Shown: positions 17,022-25,794 of the stretch, in pieces | Numbering within the stretch: position 1 is the first letter of the stretch | Layout: each line of letters opens with the position of its first letter | Translations under genes and position numbers: made by a program | Assembly (NCBI GenBank): GCA_963831705.1 | Contig: CAWHRE010000010.1 | Span: 1,984,001 to 2,048,000, forward strand | Length of the DNA: 64,000 nucleotides | Source of the DNA: DASQPR01 sp963831705 | Lineage (GTDB): Bacteria > Actinomycetota > Actinomycetes > Mycobacteriales > Micromonosporaceae | Reading direction: 5' to 3' | The notes under the pieces: generated by a model | Seen by the model: the letters and a program-made list of their open reading frames with translations, nothing else | Databases searched by the model: none | What the model was told of the DNA's origin: nothing

Positions 17022-17536
17022 CGAACGCGCTGCTGTCGCTCGGCAGCAACCAGGGTGATCGATTTGAACACCTTCGAGCCGCCGTCGACGCCTTGGACGA
17101 CGTGCTTTTTCTGGTTTCGGGCGTCTACGAAACGCCGCCGTGGGGCGACCCCGATCAGCCGGCTTACCTGAATGCCGCGGCGCTCGTCGCGGGCGAGGAG
17201 GTCGCGGCCGGCTGGCTTGCGCGTGCCCAAGATCTGGAGAATAGAGCCGCACGGGTACGCGACCCGGAGCGCCGGTACGGACCGCGTACGCTCGATGTAG
17301 ACGTGATCATGGTGTGGTCCGATGACGGGCTGCCGGTGATCTCGTCCGACCCCCAATTAACGCTGCCGCACCCGCGAGCGCACCTTCGCGCGTTCGTGTT
17401 GCGGCCATGGCTCGACATCCAGCCGTACGCTCAGATTCCCGGGTACGGCTGGGTCGCCGATCTGATGCGTTCCGAGGCCGTCGCCGCCGACCTCCCCGGC
17501 ATGACACCGCGGGCCGATCTCTCTTTGGAGCGATGA
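17018..17536 (+). CDS. folK: 6-hydroxymethyl-dihydropterin pyrophosphokinase
   Basis: 172 residues from GTG 17018, which overlaps the folB stop (GTGA). It transfers pyrophosphate from ATP to 6-hydroxymethyl-dihydropterin, giving the FolP substrate. HPPK motifs are visible: LLSLGSNQGDR at the start, ETPPWGDPDQP in the pterin-binding loop, GPRTLDVDVI with the magnesium-binding Asp pair, and LPHPR. The C-terminus is slightly extended. Confidence 0.95.
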   Translation: MTNALLSLGSNQGDRFEHLRAAVDALDDVLFLVSGVYETPPWGDPDQPAYLNAAALVAGEEVAAGWLARAQDLENRAARVRDPERRYGPRTLDVDVIMVWSDDGLPVISSDPQLTLPHPRAHLRAFVLRPWLDIQPYAQIPGYGWVADLMRSEAVAADLPGMTPRADLSLER

Positions 17537-17537
17537 C

Positions 17538-18062
17538 GTGAGTTCGAACCGGACCGATTCCGATCAGCGTGACGGTCGTCAACAGAAGCCGAGTCTGCAG
17601 CCGACGAACCCGGCCACGCTGATCGTGGCGGCGCTCGGCGCGGCCGCGGTCGGGTGGATCGTGATCGCCCGGGACTACAACGACTTCCCGTCGCTGACCT
17701 GGTTGCCCACGTTCATCACGATCGGTCTCGCGGTACTGGAGACGGCGGCGGCGCTCGCGACCCGCGCGCGTATCGAACGCAAGCCGGGCACGATGCCGGT
17801 CGATCCGCACATGGCGGTTCGGTACGTCGTCCTGGCGAAGGCTTCGTCGATCGTCGGAGCACTGTTCGGCGGGTTCTTCGTTGCCATCACGATCTGGCTG
17901 CTGGGCGAGCGCGGTCGGCTCTCCGCCGCTTCCGGCGACCTCCCACCGGCGATCGGCGGGTTCGTCGGCGCGGTCGCCCTGCTGGTCGCCGCGTTATTCC
18001 TGGAACGCGCGTGCCGCGTTCCGCCCCGACCGGACGACGAATCAGGGACGGAAGAGGCATAG
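17538..18062 (+). CDS. DUF3180 membrane protein
   Basis: 174 residues from GTG 17538, one base after the folK stop. Four hydrophobic segments (about 28-45, 53-73, 95-120 and 133-155) make it a small integral membrane protein. Position directly after folK and topology match the actinobacterial DUF3180 family. No biochemical role is established. Confidence 0.8.
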   Translation: MSSNRTDSDQRDGRQQKPSLQPTNPATLIVAALGAAAVGWIVIARDYNDFPSLTWLPTFITIGLAVLETAAALATRARIERKPGTMPVDPHMAVRYVVLAKASSIVGALFGGFFVAITIWLLGERGRLSAASGDLPPAIGGFVGAVALLVAALFLERACRVPPRPDDESGTEEA

Positions 18063-18169
18063 CGGACGCGGGCGCACGCACAGACTTCCGTGCCGGCGAT
18101 ATCGGCGGTACGGTCGGGCACCGTACGAGCTGAAACCAGCGTAGTCCGTGCCGTTTGGAGATCCCTGCG

Positions 18170-19432
18170 ATGACCTATCCCGAAGAGCGCGGTTTCCGAG
18201 TGGAGCCCGAATTCCGGCAGGCGTCCGGTTCCCCGGAAGGTTTGCCGATCGAGCCGATCGAGGTGCAGTACCAGCCGCAGCCGGAGGCACAGGCATCGCA
18301 ACTCGCACTGCCTGGGCCTCGGGCCGTCACCGCAGCCGAACTCGACGGCGCGTTCGACGACCCGGAACACGGTGAGCCTGGCCGGGACCGATTCGCCGTT
18401 CACGTGATCTGGGAACTCCTTCTGATCCTCGCGGGCGTCGGCGCGGCCTTCCTGGTGATGCATACCCACGGCGGTTCACTCACCGGCACGCCGCTGCGTA
18501 CCGTCATGGTCGCGGCGGCCGGGATCGGCCTGCTCGGTCTGGCGGCAGGGATCTCGCTCCGAGCCGGCGCGGTCAACCTCGCCATCGGCCCGATCGTTGT
18601 CCTGTCCGGGCTGGTGTTCGGCGTGCACGAGCACAGCGGCTTCTACGCCGCGGCCGGGCTGGGGCTCGGCGCCGCGCTGATCAGTGGTCTCGCGATCGCG
18701 ATCGTGGTCACGGCCTTCCACGTACCCGGCTGGGCGGCGAGTCTCGGCGCGTACTTCGGCGTCCTGATCTGGTGCACCCACCTGCCGAGCACCGCTGTCC
18801 TGGCCAACCAGTACGACACGGCCCACGAGGGTTACTACTGGTTCGGTGGATTTGCCCTCCTCGCGGTCCTCGGCGGTGTGCTGGGCGCGCTACGGCCGAT
18901 CCGCCGCGGGTTGGGCCGGATGCGGTCCGTGTCGGACCCGGCGGATCGTCGTGGCCGGGCCGCGGCCGTGGTCACCGCGCTCGCCCTCGTTGGATCATCG
19001 CTGCTGGCCGGCATCGCCGGCATCGCGTTGACGATGGAACAGGGCGCGATGGTCTCGAACGACGGCCTGACGCTCACCGGCGCCGGTCTCGCGGTCGCAC
19101 TGCTCGGTGGCGTCAGCGCGTACGGCCGTCGTGGCGGCATCCTCGGTACGGTCGCCGCCGCAGCACTGATCGAACTTGTGATCTACGACGTCACGCTCCG
19201 AAACTGGCGCGGCGGCGAGCTGACCGTGATCGCGGTCGCGCTCGGCCTCGGCGTACTGGTGACGCGGCTGGTCGAGGCGTACGGCCGGCCGAGGCACGCA
19301 CCCGTGCTGGATGATCCGACGCTGAGCTGGCTCGGTCGCAAGCAGGGCAGCTGGGCGGATCAGCCGGCGTTGCGAGCGGCGCCCGAAGATCCGACCCGTC
19401 TTGACCTCGCAGACGATCACTGGACGCGCTGA
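18170..19432 (+). CDS. RbsC-type ABC transporter permease (orphan)
   Basis: 420 residues from ATG 18170, with a GGAG six bases upstream. After ~75 soluble, acidic residues, eight to nine hydrophobic segments follow, with Gly/Ala-rich helices and the AGAVNLAIGPIVVLSG stretch typical of branched-chain/ribose-type (BPD_transp_2) permeases. No ABC ATPase or solute-binding protein gene is adjacent, so its partner is elsewhere or it has another role. It lies 107 bp after DUF3180. Confidence 0.7.
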   Translation: MTYPEERGFRVEPEFRQASGSPEGLPIEPIEVQYQPQPEAQASQLALPGPRAVTAAELDGAFDDPEHGEPGRDRFAVHVIWELLLILAGVGAAFLVMHTHGGSLTGTPLRTVMVAAAGIGLLGLAAGISLRAGAVNLAIGPIVVLSGLVFGVHEHSGFYAAAGLGLGAALISGLAIAIVVTAFHVPGWAASLGAYFGVLIWCTHLPSTAVLANQYDTAHEGYYWFGGFALLAVLGGVLGALRPIRRGLGRMRSVSDPADRRGRAAAVVTALALVGSSLLAGIAGIALTMEQGAMVSNDGLTLTGAGLAVALLGGVSAYGRRGGILGTVAAAALIELVIYDVTLRNWRGGELTVIAVALGLGVLVTRLVEAYGRPRHAPVLDDPTLSWLGRKQGSWADQPALRAAPEDPTRLDLADDHWTR

Positions 19433-19484
19433 TCGAGCACGGTGCGGCCAGGGGTCGGCGACTCGGCCGAGTAGGCTCTCGACC

Positions 19485-19787
19485 ATGACCACCGAGCCGA
19501 CCGAGACCGATGATTCGCTGACCAAGCTCGACGCGTTGTCTACCGAGGATCTCCGCGAGCGCGCGTTTGCGAAGGCCTGGCATCATCGTGACTTCGGATT
19601 CTTCGTGAACGTGATCCGGATTCTGCCGGCCGCCGAGGACTACGAGTTGCTGGACGGCTCGGTCGGATCGTTCAGTGCGTCCCTGTCCGACATCGTGTCG
19701 CTGTGGCGTGAGTTCACCGGCCACGGGTACGGCGACAACGAGCCGTTGGTACGCGCCGAGTTCATTGACTATCTGATGAAAAAGTAG
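19485..19787 (+). CDS. small acidic hypothetical protein
   Basis: 100 residues from ATG 19485. No membrane segment or signal. It is acidic at the N-terminus, with the conserved-looking core RAFAKAWHHRDFGFFVNVIRILPAA. I do not recognise the family. Coding is supported by third-position GC bias and a position in line with the upstream genes (52 bp gap). Confidence 0.6.
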   Translation: MTTEPTETDDSLTKLDALSTEDLRERAFAKAWHHRDFGFFVNVIRILPAAEDYELLDGSVGSFSASLSDIVSLWREFTGHGYGDNEPLVRAEFIDYLMKK

Positions 19788-19878
19788 GACCGGCCACCGT
19801 CTGCCGGTTCATGCGCCCGTGACGGATTCGAACATCCGTCGTTGACAACGAATTTCGCCCGCCACGATCATCTGCTGC

Positions 19879-20358
19879 ATGGCTAGTTTCAATGCTCGAA
19901 CCTCGGCTACCCTCGCGACGATTACCGCGTTAATCCTGGTTATCGCGTTCGGGAATAGCAGCTACGACAACTGGGTGAACCACCATGCGCAGGGTCACAG
20001 CGTCAGTGACGTGTTCCTGCAGTGGCTGCGGTGGCCGCACTGGGAGTTCACGACGAAGGCGTCGATTCGTGACCTTATCGCCGCCGATCTGCGCGCGATT
20101 TTCGTAGTGGTCCTCACGTACATCTTCGTACGGCTGGTCGGTCGCGGCCCGTGGTCCGGCTTCCGCGGCGCGATCGGGCACTTCCTGCACGGGTGGGCCG
20201 CGTACATCTTCGCGGGCGCGTTCGCCGGTCTGCTCGCCACGTTCTTCGGCAGCGGCGCCAGCTTCGCGGGCTCGCTCGGCAACGCGATCGCCGGCGGCAC
20301 GTACGGCCTGCTCGTGGGCTGGATCGTCGGTCTCGTTACGTTCGCATCCGACGAGTGA
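19879..20358 (+). CDS. small polytopic membrane protein
   Basis: 159 residues. Hydrophobic segments lie at about 9-26, 72-88 and 105-155 (two helices rich in Gly and Ala), giving three or four membrane helices with a soluble loop between the first and second. No recognised domain. It stands alone between two small gaps. Function unknown. Confidence 0.6.
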   Translation: MASFNARTSATLATITALILVIAFGNSSYDNWVNHHAQGHSVSDVFLQWLRWPHWEFTTKASIRDLIAADLRAIFVVVLTYIFVRLVGRGPWSGFRGAIGHFLHGWAAYIFAGAFAGLLATFFGSGASFAGSLGNAIAGGTYGLLVGWIVGLVTFASDE

Positions 20359-20422
20359 CCTGATCGTCTTTGCGGCGGCCCGAGCATCCGTGGCCGCCGC
20401 GAAGGCGTCAAATCAACGTGGG

Positions 20423-20926
20423 TCAGGCCGGAAGCACCGACGTGATCGCGGCGGTGAGCGCCGGGTCGTCCGGCGTCGTCTGCGGCCGGAACCGGCCGAC
20501 CACGTCGCCGTTCGGAGCCACCAAGAACTTTTCGAAGTTCCAGGTGATGTCGCCGGCCTTGCCGTCGGCGTCCGGTGTCGACGTCAGCACGTCGTAAATC
20601 GGGTGCCGACCGTCGCCGTTCACGTCGACCTTCTCGTACATCGGGAACGTCACGCCGTATGTCGCCGAGCAGAACTCGGCAATCTCCTCGGACGTACCCG
20701 GCTCCTGGCCGCCGAACTGGTTGCACGGAAAGCCGAGGACCGCGAATCCGCGACCGGCCAGCTCCTCATGCAAGTGCTCGAGCGCTCCGTACTGCGGCGT
20801 CAGCCCGCACTTCGACGCCACGTTCACGATCAGCAGGGCTTTGCCCGCGTACTCCGAGAGCGTCGTCGGCTCGCCGGCAAGTGTCCGTACGGGAATCTCG
20901 TGGATCTTCACAAGCGTCCTTTCCAT
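20423..20926 (-). CDS. glutathione peroxidase-family thiol peroxidase
   Basis: 167 residues; a GTG five codons in (VKIHEI) is an alternative start. It reduces hydroperoxides, in actinobacteria usually with thioredoxin or mycothiol rather than glutathione. The peroxidatic Cys is in NVASKCGLTPQY at about 33-44, and GFPCNQFGGQEPG and WNFEKFLV supply the Gln and Trp/Asn of the catalytic tetrad. The enzyme is Cys-, not selenocysteine-based. Divergent from trmB. Confidence 0.93.
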   Translation of the reverse strand: MERTLVKIHEIPVRTLAGEPTTLSEYAGKALLIVNVASKCGLTPQYGALEHLHEELAGRGFAVLGFPCNQFGGQEPGTSEEIAEFCSATYGVTFPMYEKVDVNGDGRHPIYDVLTSTPDADGKAGDITWNFEKFLVAPNGDVVGRFRPQTTPDDPALTAAITSVLPA

Positions 20927-20988
20927 CGGTTACCTCACAGTACGTCGCTGCACGGCCAGCAGTTCGAGGCCGGGTAACCTCGAACGTT

Positions 20989-21672
20989 GTGACGACGAAC
21001 GCACCTCCGATCCGTACGTTCCATCCGCGCCGCGGCCGGATGGGCACCACCCAGGCCGACGCGCTGAGCCGCCTCTGGTCGGAACGCGGATTCGACGTCG
21101 ACGAGACCGAACGTGTCGTCTTCGATCCGATCGCCATGTTCGGCCGGGTCGCGCCGCTCGTGTTGGAGATCGGCAGTGGCATGGGTGACGCCACCATCAC
21201 GATGGCGGCTGCCGATCCCGATCGCGACTACCTCGCGGTTGATGTGCACACGCCCGGGCTCGGAAACCTTCTCGCCCACGCGGAAGAGTCCGGTCTGGCG
21301 AACGTCGCCGCAGCCCGAGGCGACGCGCTCGAATTACTGCAGCACTCGCTCGCGCCGGGCACGTTGGACGCGATTCACGTGTTCTTCCCCGACCCGTGGC
21401 CGAAGGCGCGCCATCACAAACGCCGGATCATCCAGCCAGCTCGCGTTGCGTTGATGCGCGACCGGCTTCGGATCGGGGGCCTCCTACACACCGCGACCGA
21501 CTGGCCCGACTACGCGGAACAGATGCTCGAGGTGCTGAGCGCGGACGGTTCTCTGCTCAACGCGCACGAGGGCTTCGCGCCGCGCGGTGAGCGGCCGATC
21601 ACGAAGTACGAACGCAGGGGTACCGCCGCCGGGCGCCCAATCCACGATTGCGAGTTCATTCGCTCCCGCTAG
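20989..21672 (+). CDS. trmB: tRNA (guanine-N7)-methyltransferase
   Basis: 227 residues from GTG 20989. It methylates G46 in the tRNA variable loop using SAM. Diagnostic motifs: the SAM loop LEIGSGMGDATI, FFPDPWPKARHHKRR (substrate binding) and the C-terminal TKYERRG. The FHPRRGRMG N-terminus is typical of actinobacterial TrmB. The reading frame is open further upstream but without homology-like sequence. Convergent with the monooxygenase gene after 8 bp. Confidence 0.93.
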   Translation: MTTNAPPIRTFHPRRGRMGTTQADALSRLWSERGFDVDETERVVFDPIAMFGRVAPLVLEIGSGMGDATITMAAADPDRDYLAVDVHTPGLGNLLAHAEESGLANVAAARGDALELLQHSLAPGTLDAIHVFFPDPWPKARHHKRRIIQPARVALMRDRLRIGGLLHTATDWPDYAEQMLEVLSADGSLLNAHEGFAPRGERPITKYERRGTAAGRPIHDCEFIRSR

Positions 21673-21680
21673 TCCGGCGG

Positions 21681-23135
21681 TCAGCGGACCTCGTACGCGG
21701 CCGGGTCGAAGCGCCGGAGCAGGCGCCGGAACGTCGGCACGAATCCGGGCCACAGCGTCGAGTTCCGGCCGGTGGCATCGAGGTACCAGCTCTTGCATCC
21801 GCCCTGCATCCACACGGTCGGGCGCATCCGGATATCGATCCGGGAAACGAACGCCCGCTGCGCCTTCTCGGTCGGTTCGATTGCGGTCGCACCCGTCCGG
21901 CGTACGTGCGAGATGGCCGCGATGACCTGCTTGATCTGCGCCTCGATCATGAGCACGACCGAGTTGTGGCCGAGTCCGGTATTCGGTCCGAGCAACAGGT
22001 AGAAGTTCGGGAAGCCGGCGACGGTCGTACCGAGGTAGGCGGTCATCGTCTCGGACCAGGCATCGGCCAGTACAACGCCGTCGCGGCCGCGAACATGATG
22101 GGAGATCGGAACATCGGTGACGTGAAAACCGGTACCGAAAATGATCGTGTCGACCGAGTGCTCGACCCCGTCCGCCGTGACGATTCCATGCTGCGTGACC
22201 TCCCGGACGCCTTCCGTCACTACCTCGACGTTCGGCCGGGCGAGTGCAGGGTAGTAGTCGTTCGAGATCAAAATCCGCTTACACCCGATCCGGTACGTCG
22301 GCGTCAACTTCGCGCGCAGCGTCTCGTCTCGGACCTGGTGCTGCAAGTGTTTCGTCGCGATCCGCTGGGCCGGGCCGATCATCCGTGGATGCAGGAATCC
22401 GACCGCGAGCCACTCGCGGCTCCAGAACGTCGCCCAGCGGTTCAAGCGCTGCGCCATGGGGACTGATCGGTACATCGCACGCTCGGCGTCCGTGATCGTT
22501 CGTGCACCGCGCGGAATCACCCACGGGGCTGTGCGTTGGAACAGCGTCAGCGCTGCGGCCTTGGCCGCGACATGCGGAACGAATTGGATCGCGGACGCAC
22601 CGGTGCCGATGACCGCGACGCTCCGGCCGGTCAGGTCGTGATCGTGTTGCCAGCGAGCGGAGTGGAAGACCGTACCGCCAAATGAATTGAGGCCGGGAAG
22701 GTCCGGAACCGCGGGATCGCTCAGCGGACCGGTGCCGATCACCACGTGCGTTGCCGTGTAATCACCGTTCGCGGTCTCCACCAGCCATCGTCCGGCGGCG
22801 CCGTCCCACGTCGTACGCAACACGCCGGAACCGAAGCGGAGATGCGGCTCGAGCTTGAACCGGGTGACACACGCGCGCAGGTACGCCCAGATCTCGGCTT
22901 GTCCGGAGTACGTGTTCGACCAGTTGGGATTCGGAGCGAACGAGAACGAGTACAGGTGGGACGGAACATCGCAGGCGCAACCCGGGTATGCGTTGTCTCG
23001 CCAGGTGCCGCCGACCTCTTCGGCCTGCTCAAGCACGACGAAGTCGTCGGTCACGCGGCGGCGCTTGAGCTGGATGGCGAGGCCGAGACCGGCGAAGCCC
23101 GCACCGACGATCACTACTTCGAAATGCTGCGTCAT
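21681..23135 (-). CDS. flavin-dependent monooxygenase, Baeyer-Villiger type
   Basis: 484 residues. An N-terminal FAD-binding GAGFAGLGLA (about 11-20) is followed by the type I Baeyer-Villiger fingerprint FGGTVFHSARW (pattern FxGxxxHxxxW) near 147-157 and a second dinucleotide fold GTGASA near 176 for NADPH. It should insert oxygen into ketones or oxidise soft nucleophiles; the substrate cannot be read from sequence. Single-gene unit, convergent with trmB. Confidence 0.88.
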   Translation of the reverse strand: MTQHFEVVIVGAGFAGLGLAIQLKRRRVTDDFVVLEQAEEVGGTWRDNAYPGCACDVPSHLYSFSFAPNPNWSNTYSGQAEIWAYLRACVTRFKLEPHLRFGSGVLRTTWDGAAGRWLVETANGDYTATHVVIGTGPLSDPAVPDLPGLNSFGGTVFHSARWQHDHDLTGRSVAVIGTGASAIQFVPHVAAKAAALTLFQRTAPWVIPRGARTITDAERAMYRSVPMAQRLNRWATFWSREWLAVGFLHPRMIGPAQRIATKHLQHQVRDETLRAKLTPTYRIGCKRILISNDYYPALARPNVEVVTEGVREVTQHGIVTADGVEHSVDTIIFGTGFHVTDVPISHHVRGRDGVVLADAWSETMTAYLGTTVAGFPNFYLLLGPNTGLGHNSVVLMIEAQIKQVIAAISHVRRTGATAIEPTEKAQRAFVSRIDIRMRPTVWMQGGCKSWYLDATGRNSTLWPGFVPTFRRLLRRFDPAAYEVR

Positions 23136-23268
23136 ATCGACTCACCTCTGTATTACCTGTACCCGTGAGTAACACCAACGCTAGCAGGATCGCGCGCGCC
23201 GTAACTCCGGAGGTTCTCCGCACATTGAGGCGGTTTGTTCATTTCAATGCCACTGTCGTGTCATCCAG

Positions 23269-23766
23269 ATGCGCCAATCTGTGAGCCGAACGGTTATCCA
23301 ATCGCCACTGGACGAGGGAGCTTTTGTGGCAACGGCCCGGATCACGATCTATATCGCGCCCAGCCGTGGTCGCCCAGGCAGGCCCTTGGAGCACGTTGAT
23401 CGGGTCGAGGATGGCGCGCGTTTCGGCTGGCGAATGCTTGCCGCGAACAATCGCGAGGTGGCCCGGTCCGCATCCACGTTCGACGACGTCGACGTCTGCA
23501 TGGAAGCCGTCGCCAGCCTTCGCCGGGACGTCGTCGCCGGCGTCGTGGTGGCATCTCGGACCGGCCGCGCCGACTGGGCTTGGCGGCTGCGCATCTTCGG
23601 TGTTGACGCCGCCGCATCCAGCCGGACGTACCAGCGACGGTTGCAATGTGAGGCGGCGTGCGCGTTGTTCGTCGAGCTGGTGCCCGAGGCCGAGGTGATC
23701 GACGCTCGGGTTCTGCCGGCACAACGTGGTGAGCTGCCGACAACGGCTCGTCAGTTCGATCGTTAA
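23269..23766 (+). CDS. hypothetical protein with two YegP/DUF1508-like repeats
   Basis: 165 residues from ATG 23269; GTG 23326 (VATARI) is an alternative. Two halves resemble each other: FGWRMLAANNREVARSAST at about 45-63, then WAWRLRIFGVDAAASSRTYQ at about 104-123, each followed by a helix. This pattern of an aromatic strand, Asn/Gly turn, Ser strand and helix is that of DUF1508/YegP domains. Function unknown. Confidence 0.5.
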   Translation: MRQSVSRTVIQSPLDEGAFVATARITIYIAPSRGRPGRPLEHVDRVEDGARFGWRMLAANNREVARSASTFDDVDVCMEAVASLRRDVVAGVVVASRTGRADWAWRLRIFGVDAAASSRTYQRRLQCEAACALFVELVPEAEVIDARVLPAQRGELPTTARQFDR

Positions 23767-23774
23767 TCCCGAGT

Positions 23775-24308
23775 ATGGAACGCAGCGTGAAGGATTCGGC
23801 GTCATCACGCGTCCGGATGCGGCTCGCGAGCATCTCCGAGCCGTGGGAGGTCGCCGCCGTCACGGCGGTCACGATCGGCATTTGGCGAGTCGCGCTTGGA
23901 TGGGATTGGTCGTCGGTACCGTCGGCTGATCCATTGCGGAGCGTCGCTCCTCAATCGGGCATCGACTGGCTGGTGTTGGCGCTCGGCATCGCGGCGGGCG
24001 TCGGGTGGCTCGCGTGGCGGGACCTGCCGGTCGCCGGTACCGCGTCGATCTGGCTCTCGATCATCCTGCTCTCCGGCTGGCGGCTCGGCGTCTCCGGCAT
24101 CCTCGGCTGGCCGATCGATTTGGCCGCCCTGATCTTCATCGTGAGCGCGGTCTGCATTCTGGCCGCCTCGGCCGGAACCTGGCTGCGGCGACGCGCCGAA
24201 CGGTTGAGTCCGGTCGAGGACGTGGACATGGACTTTGAGGATGACGTCGATTTCGACGATGCCGCGCCGGTTGCGCGTCCCGCCGCCGCGTGTTCTCCGC
24301 GCCGCTGA
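23775..24308 (+). CDS. membrane protein, unknown function
   Basis: 177 residues. Hydrophobic segments lie at about 25-43, 62-80, 88-105 and 112-135, then an acidic tail (DVDMDFEDDVDFDD near 153-166). It begins 8 bp after the YegP-like gene and is probably co-transcribed with it. No family recognised. Confidence 0.6.
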   Translation: MERSVKDSASSRVRMRLASISEPWEVAAVTAVTIGIWRVALGWDWSSVPSADPLRSVAPQSGIDWLVLALGIAAGVGWLAWRDLPVAGTASIWLSIILLSGWRLGVSGILGWPIDLAALIFIVSAVCILAASAGTWLRRRAERLSPVEDVDMDFEDDVDFDDAAPVARPAAACSPRR

Positions 24309-24328
24309 CGGCGTCGTAAGGTCGACGC

Positions 24329-24964
24329 ATGCCGACCACTACACCGCATGCGCCACGCCTGCCGGCGCGTCTGGAAACGCCGGTCGCGGGCGATGAGCGG
24401 TATCAGAACGTGCACGCTGCGGCGGTCGCCCTCGGCCGTTCCGATCTGACCGGTATCGAGGTCGTCGGTTCCCGCCTGGAACGACTTGACCTTGCTTTTG
24501 CCGACGCGTCGCAGGCCGTACTCCGTGATTGTGTGATTGATCGTGGTGACGCCGCGAACGTGAGCGCGCGGTCCGCGGCGCTGACGCGGGTTCAATTCAC
24601 GGGTGTACGCATGACCGGCGCCCAACTCGTCGACAGTTCCCTCGTTGACGTTTCGTTCCATGACGTCAAATTCGACCTCGCCGCCTTCCGATTCTCGAAG
24701 ATGCGCCGGGTGGAGTTCCGCGACTGCAACATGACCGGCGCCGACTTCACCGGCGCTGATATCCGCGGTGCCACGTTCCTCGGATGCGACCTGTCCGGGG
24801 CGCAGTTCTCGCAAGCCACGGCGGACGGTGCCCGGTTCGAGAAGTGCTGGTTGGAGGGCGTCGGTGGAGTCGCTCATTTGCGTGGCGCTGCCATCCTGAG
24901 CGACGACCTCGTCAGTCTGTCGAAGGTGTTCGCGCTCGCTCTCGGGATCGACATCGTCGGTTAG
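24329..24964 (+). CDS. pentapeptide-repeat protein
   Basis: 211 residues. From about residue 45 to 175 every fifth position is Leu or Phe preceded by a small residue, as in ADFTGADIRGATF. This predicts a right-handed quadrilateral beta-helix. Such proteins are often DNA-mimic or protective factors, for example MfpA/Qnr types, but the role here cannot be assigned. It lies 20 bp after the preceding membrane protein gene. Confidence 0.8.
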   Translation: MPTTTPHAPRLPARLETPVAGDERYQNVHAAAVALGRSDLTGIEVVGSRLERLDLAFADASQAVLRDCVIDRGDAANVSARSAALTRVQFTGVRMTGAQLVDSSLVDVSFHDVKFDLAAFRFSKMRRVEFRDCNMTGADFTGADIRGATFLGCDLSGAQFSQATADGARFEKCWLEGVGGVAHLRGAAILSDDLVSLSKVFALALGIDIVG

Positions 24965-25039
24965 TCGACAGTTGTCGCGGGTCGGCGCGTAGGTCGGGAT
25001 ACCGTCGCTACGCATTGTCGTCCTGGTAGGGAGTTTCTC

Positions 25040-25732
25040 GTGGTCAAGAGGCTTTTCGTGTCCGCCTGTGCGGTCGCGGCCGTGTTCGCGGTGGCCGCGT
25101 GTACGTCGTCGGCCCAGCAGAACGGCGCGGCCGGCATCGGCTCCACCGCGTCCACTCCGGTGGCGTCTCCGACGCCCGTGACGCCATCGACCACGCCCGC
25201 TACGACGCCGACGCCCGCTCCGGTTGTCACGGTGACCGCGACCGTCACATCGAAGCCGGTGGCGGTCGCTCCCTGCAAGGTCGGCGTGCTCAGCATCAAG
25301 GTCGGCCAGGAGTCCGGCGCCGCGGGTACGATCGTGCAGCTGTTCACGGTGACGAACAAATCGACGACGACCTGCACGCTGAACAAGAATCCCGGGATCT
25401 CGCCGTTCGGTCTGATGACGCAGGGCGGCAGCAAGGTGCAGGCGAATCTCGATTGGAAGGTCGACCCGATTCCGTCGGACTTTCAGCAGATCGGTGCGAC
25501 CGGAGGACTGCAGACGCTGGCGCCCGGCGGTTCGGCGATCTTCTTCCTGAAGTGGAGCCAGGTCCCGGTCGGCGACGGCAAGTGCGGCGACGCGACCGGC
25601 TTCGAGTTCCAGGCACCGCAATACACCGGTACGGCGGGCGACTACTTAGAGGTCGACTTCAAGTACACCGCGTGCGGCGAGCAGCTGTACGTCTCCCAGG
25701 TGATGAACAAGTCGGTAGGCGCGTCGTTCTAG
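25040..25732 (+). CDS. DUF4232 lipoprotein
   Basis: 230 residues from GTG 25040. A lipoprotein signal ends in VAAC (Cys at about 21). A Thr/Pro/Ser/Val-rich spacer (about 27-75) follows, then a DUF4232-type domain with paired Cys (PCKVGVLSI near 79, CTLNKN near 118, a third near the C-terminus) and Gly/Ser loops. The family is common in actinobacterial envelopes; function unknown. A perfect-arm palindrome begins 7 bp after the stop. Confidence 0.8.
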   Translation: MVKRLFVSACAVAAVFAVAACTSSAQQNGAAGIGSTASTPVASPTPVTPSTTPATTPTPAPVVTVTATVTSKPVAVAPCKVGVLSIKVGQESGAAGTIVQLFTVTNKSTTTCTLNKNPGISPFGLMTQGGSKVQANLDWKVDPIPSDFQQIGATGGLQTLAPGGSAIFFLKWSQVPVGDGKCGDATGFEFQAPQYTGTAGDYLEVDFKYTACGEQLYVSQVMNKSVGASF

Positions 25733-25738
25733 CCCGTT

Positions 25739-25794
25739 GATCATGGGGTTGTTGCTGCTATCGGTGCCTGGATAACAGCAACAACCCCATGATC
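25739..25794. repeat. 24-bp-arm inverted repeat; possible terminator or dispersed palindrome
   Basis: Left arm 25739-25762 and right arm 25771-25794 are complementary over 24 bp with one mismatch and an 8-bp loop. Each arm contains GATCATGGGGTTGTTGCTG or its complement. There is no T-tract, so it is not a textbook intrinsic terminator, though the transcript would form a very stable hairpin after the lipoprotein gene. The right arm contains the first available ATG of the truncated epimerase gene, so the palindrome marks a junction. A dispersed REP-like element is a good alternative. Confidence 0.8.

Noticed and set aside
23951..25621. 556-residue minus-strand ORF
   Set aside because: It runs antisense through two well-supported plus-strand genes, the pentapeptide and DUF4232 proteins, and has a composition of Arg/His/Gly shadow sequence.
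25739..25794. Classical Rho-independent terminator
   Set aside because: The stem is excellent but no T-run follows on either strand, so it is listed as an inverted repeat with a possible termination role only.
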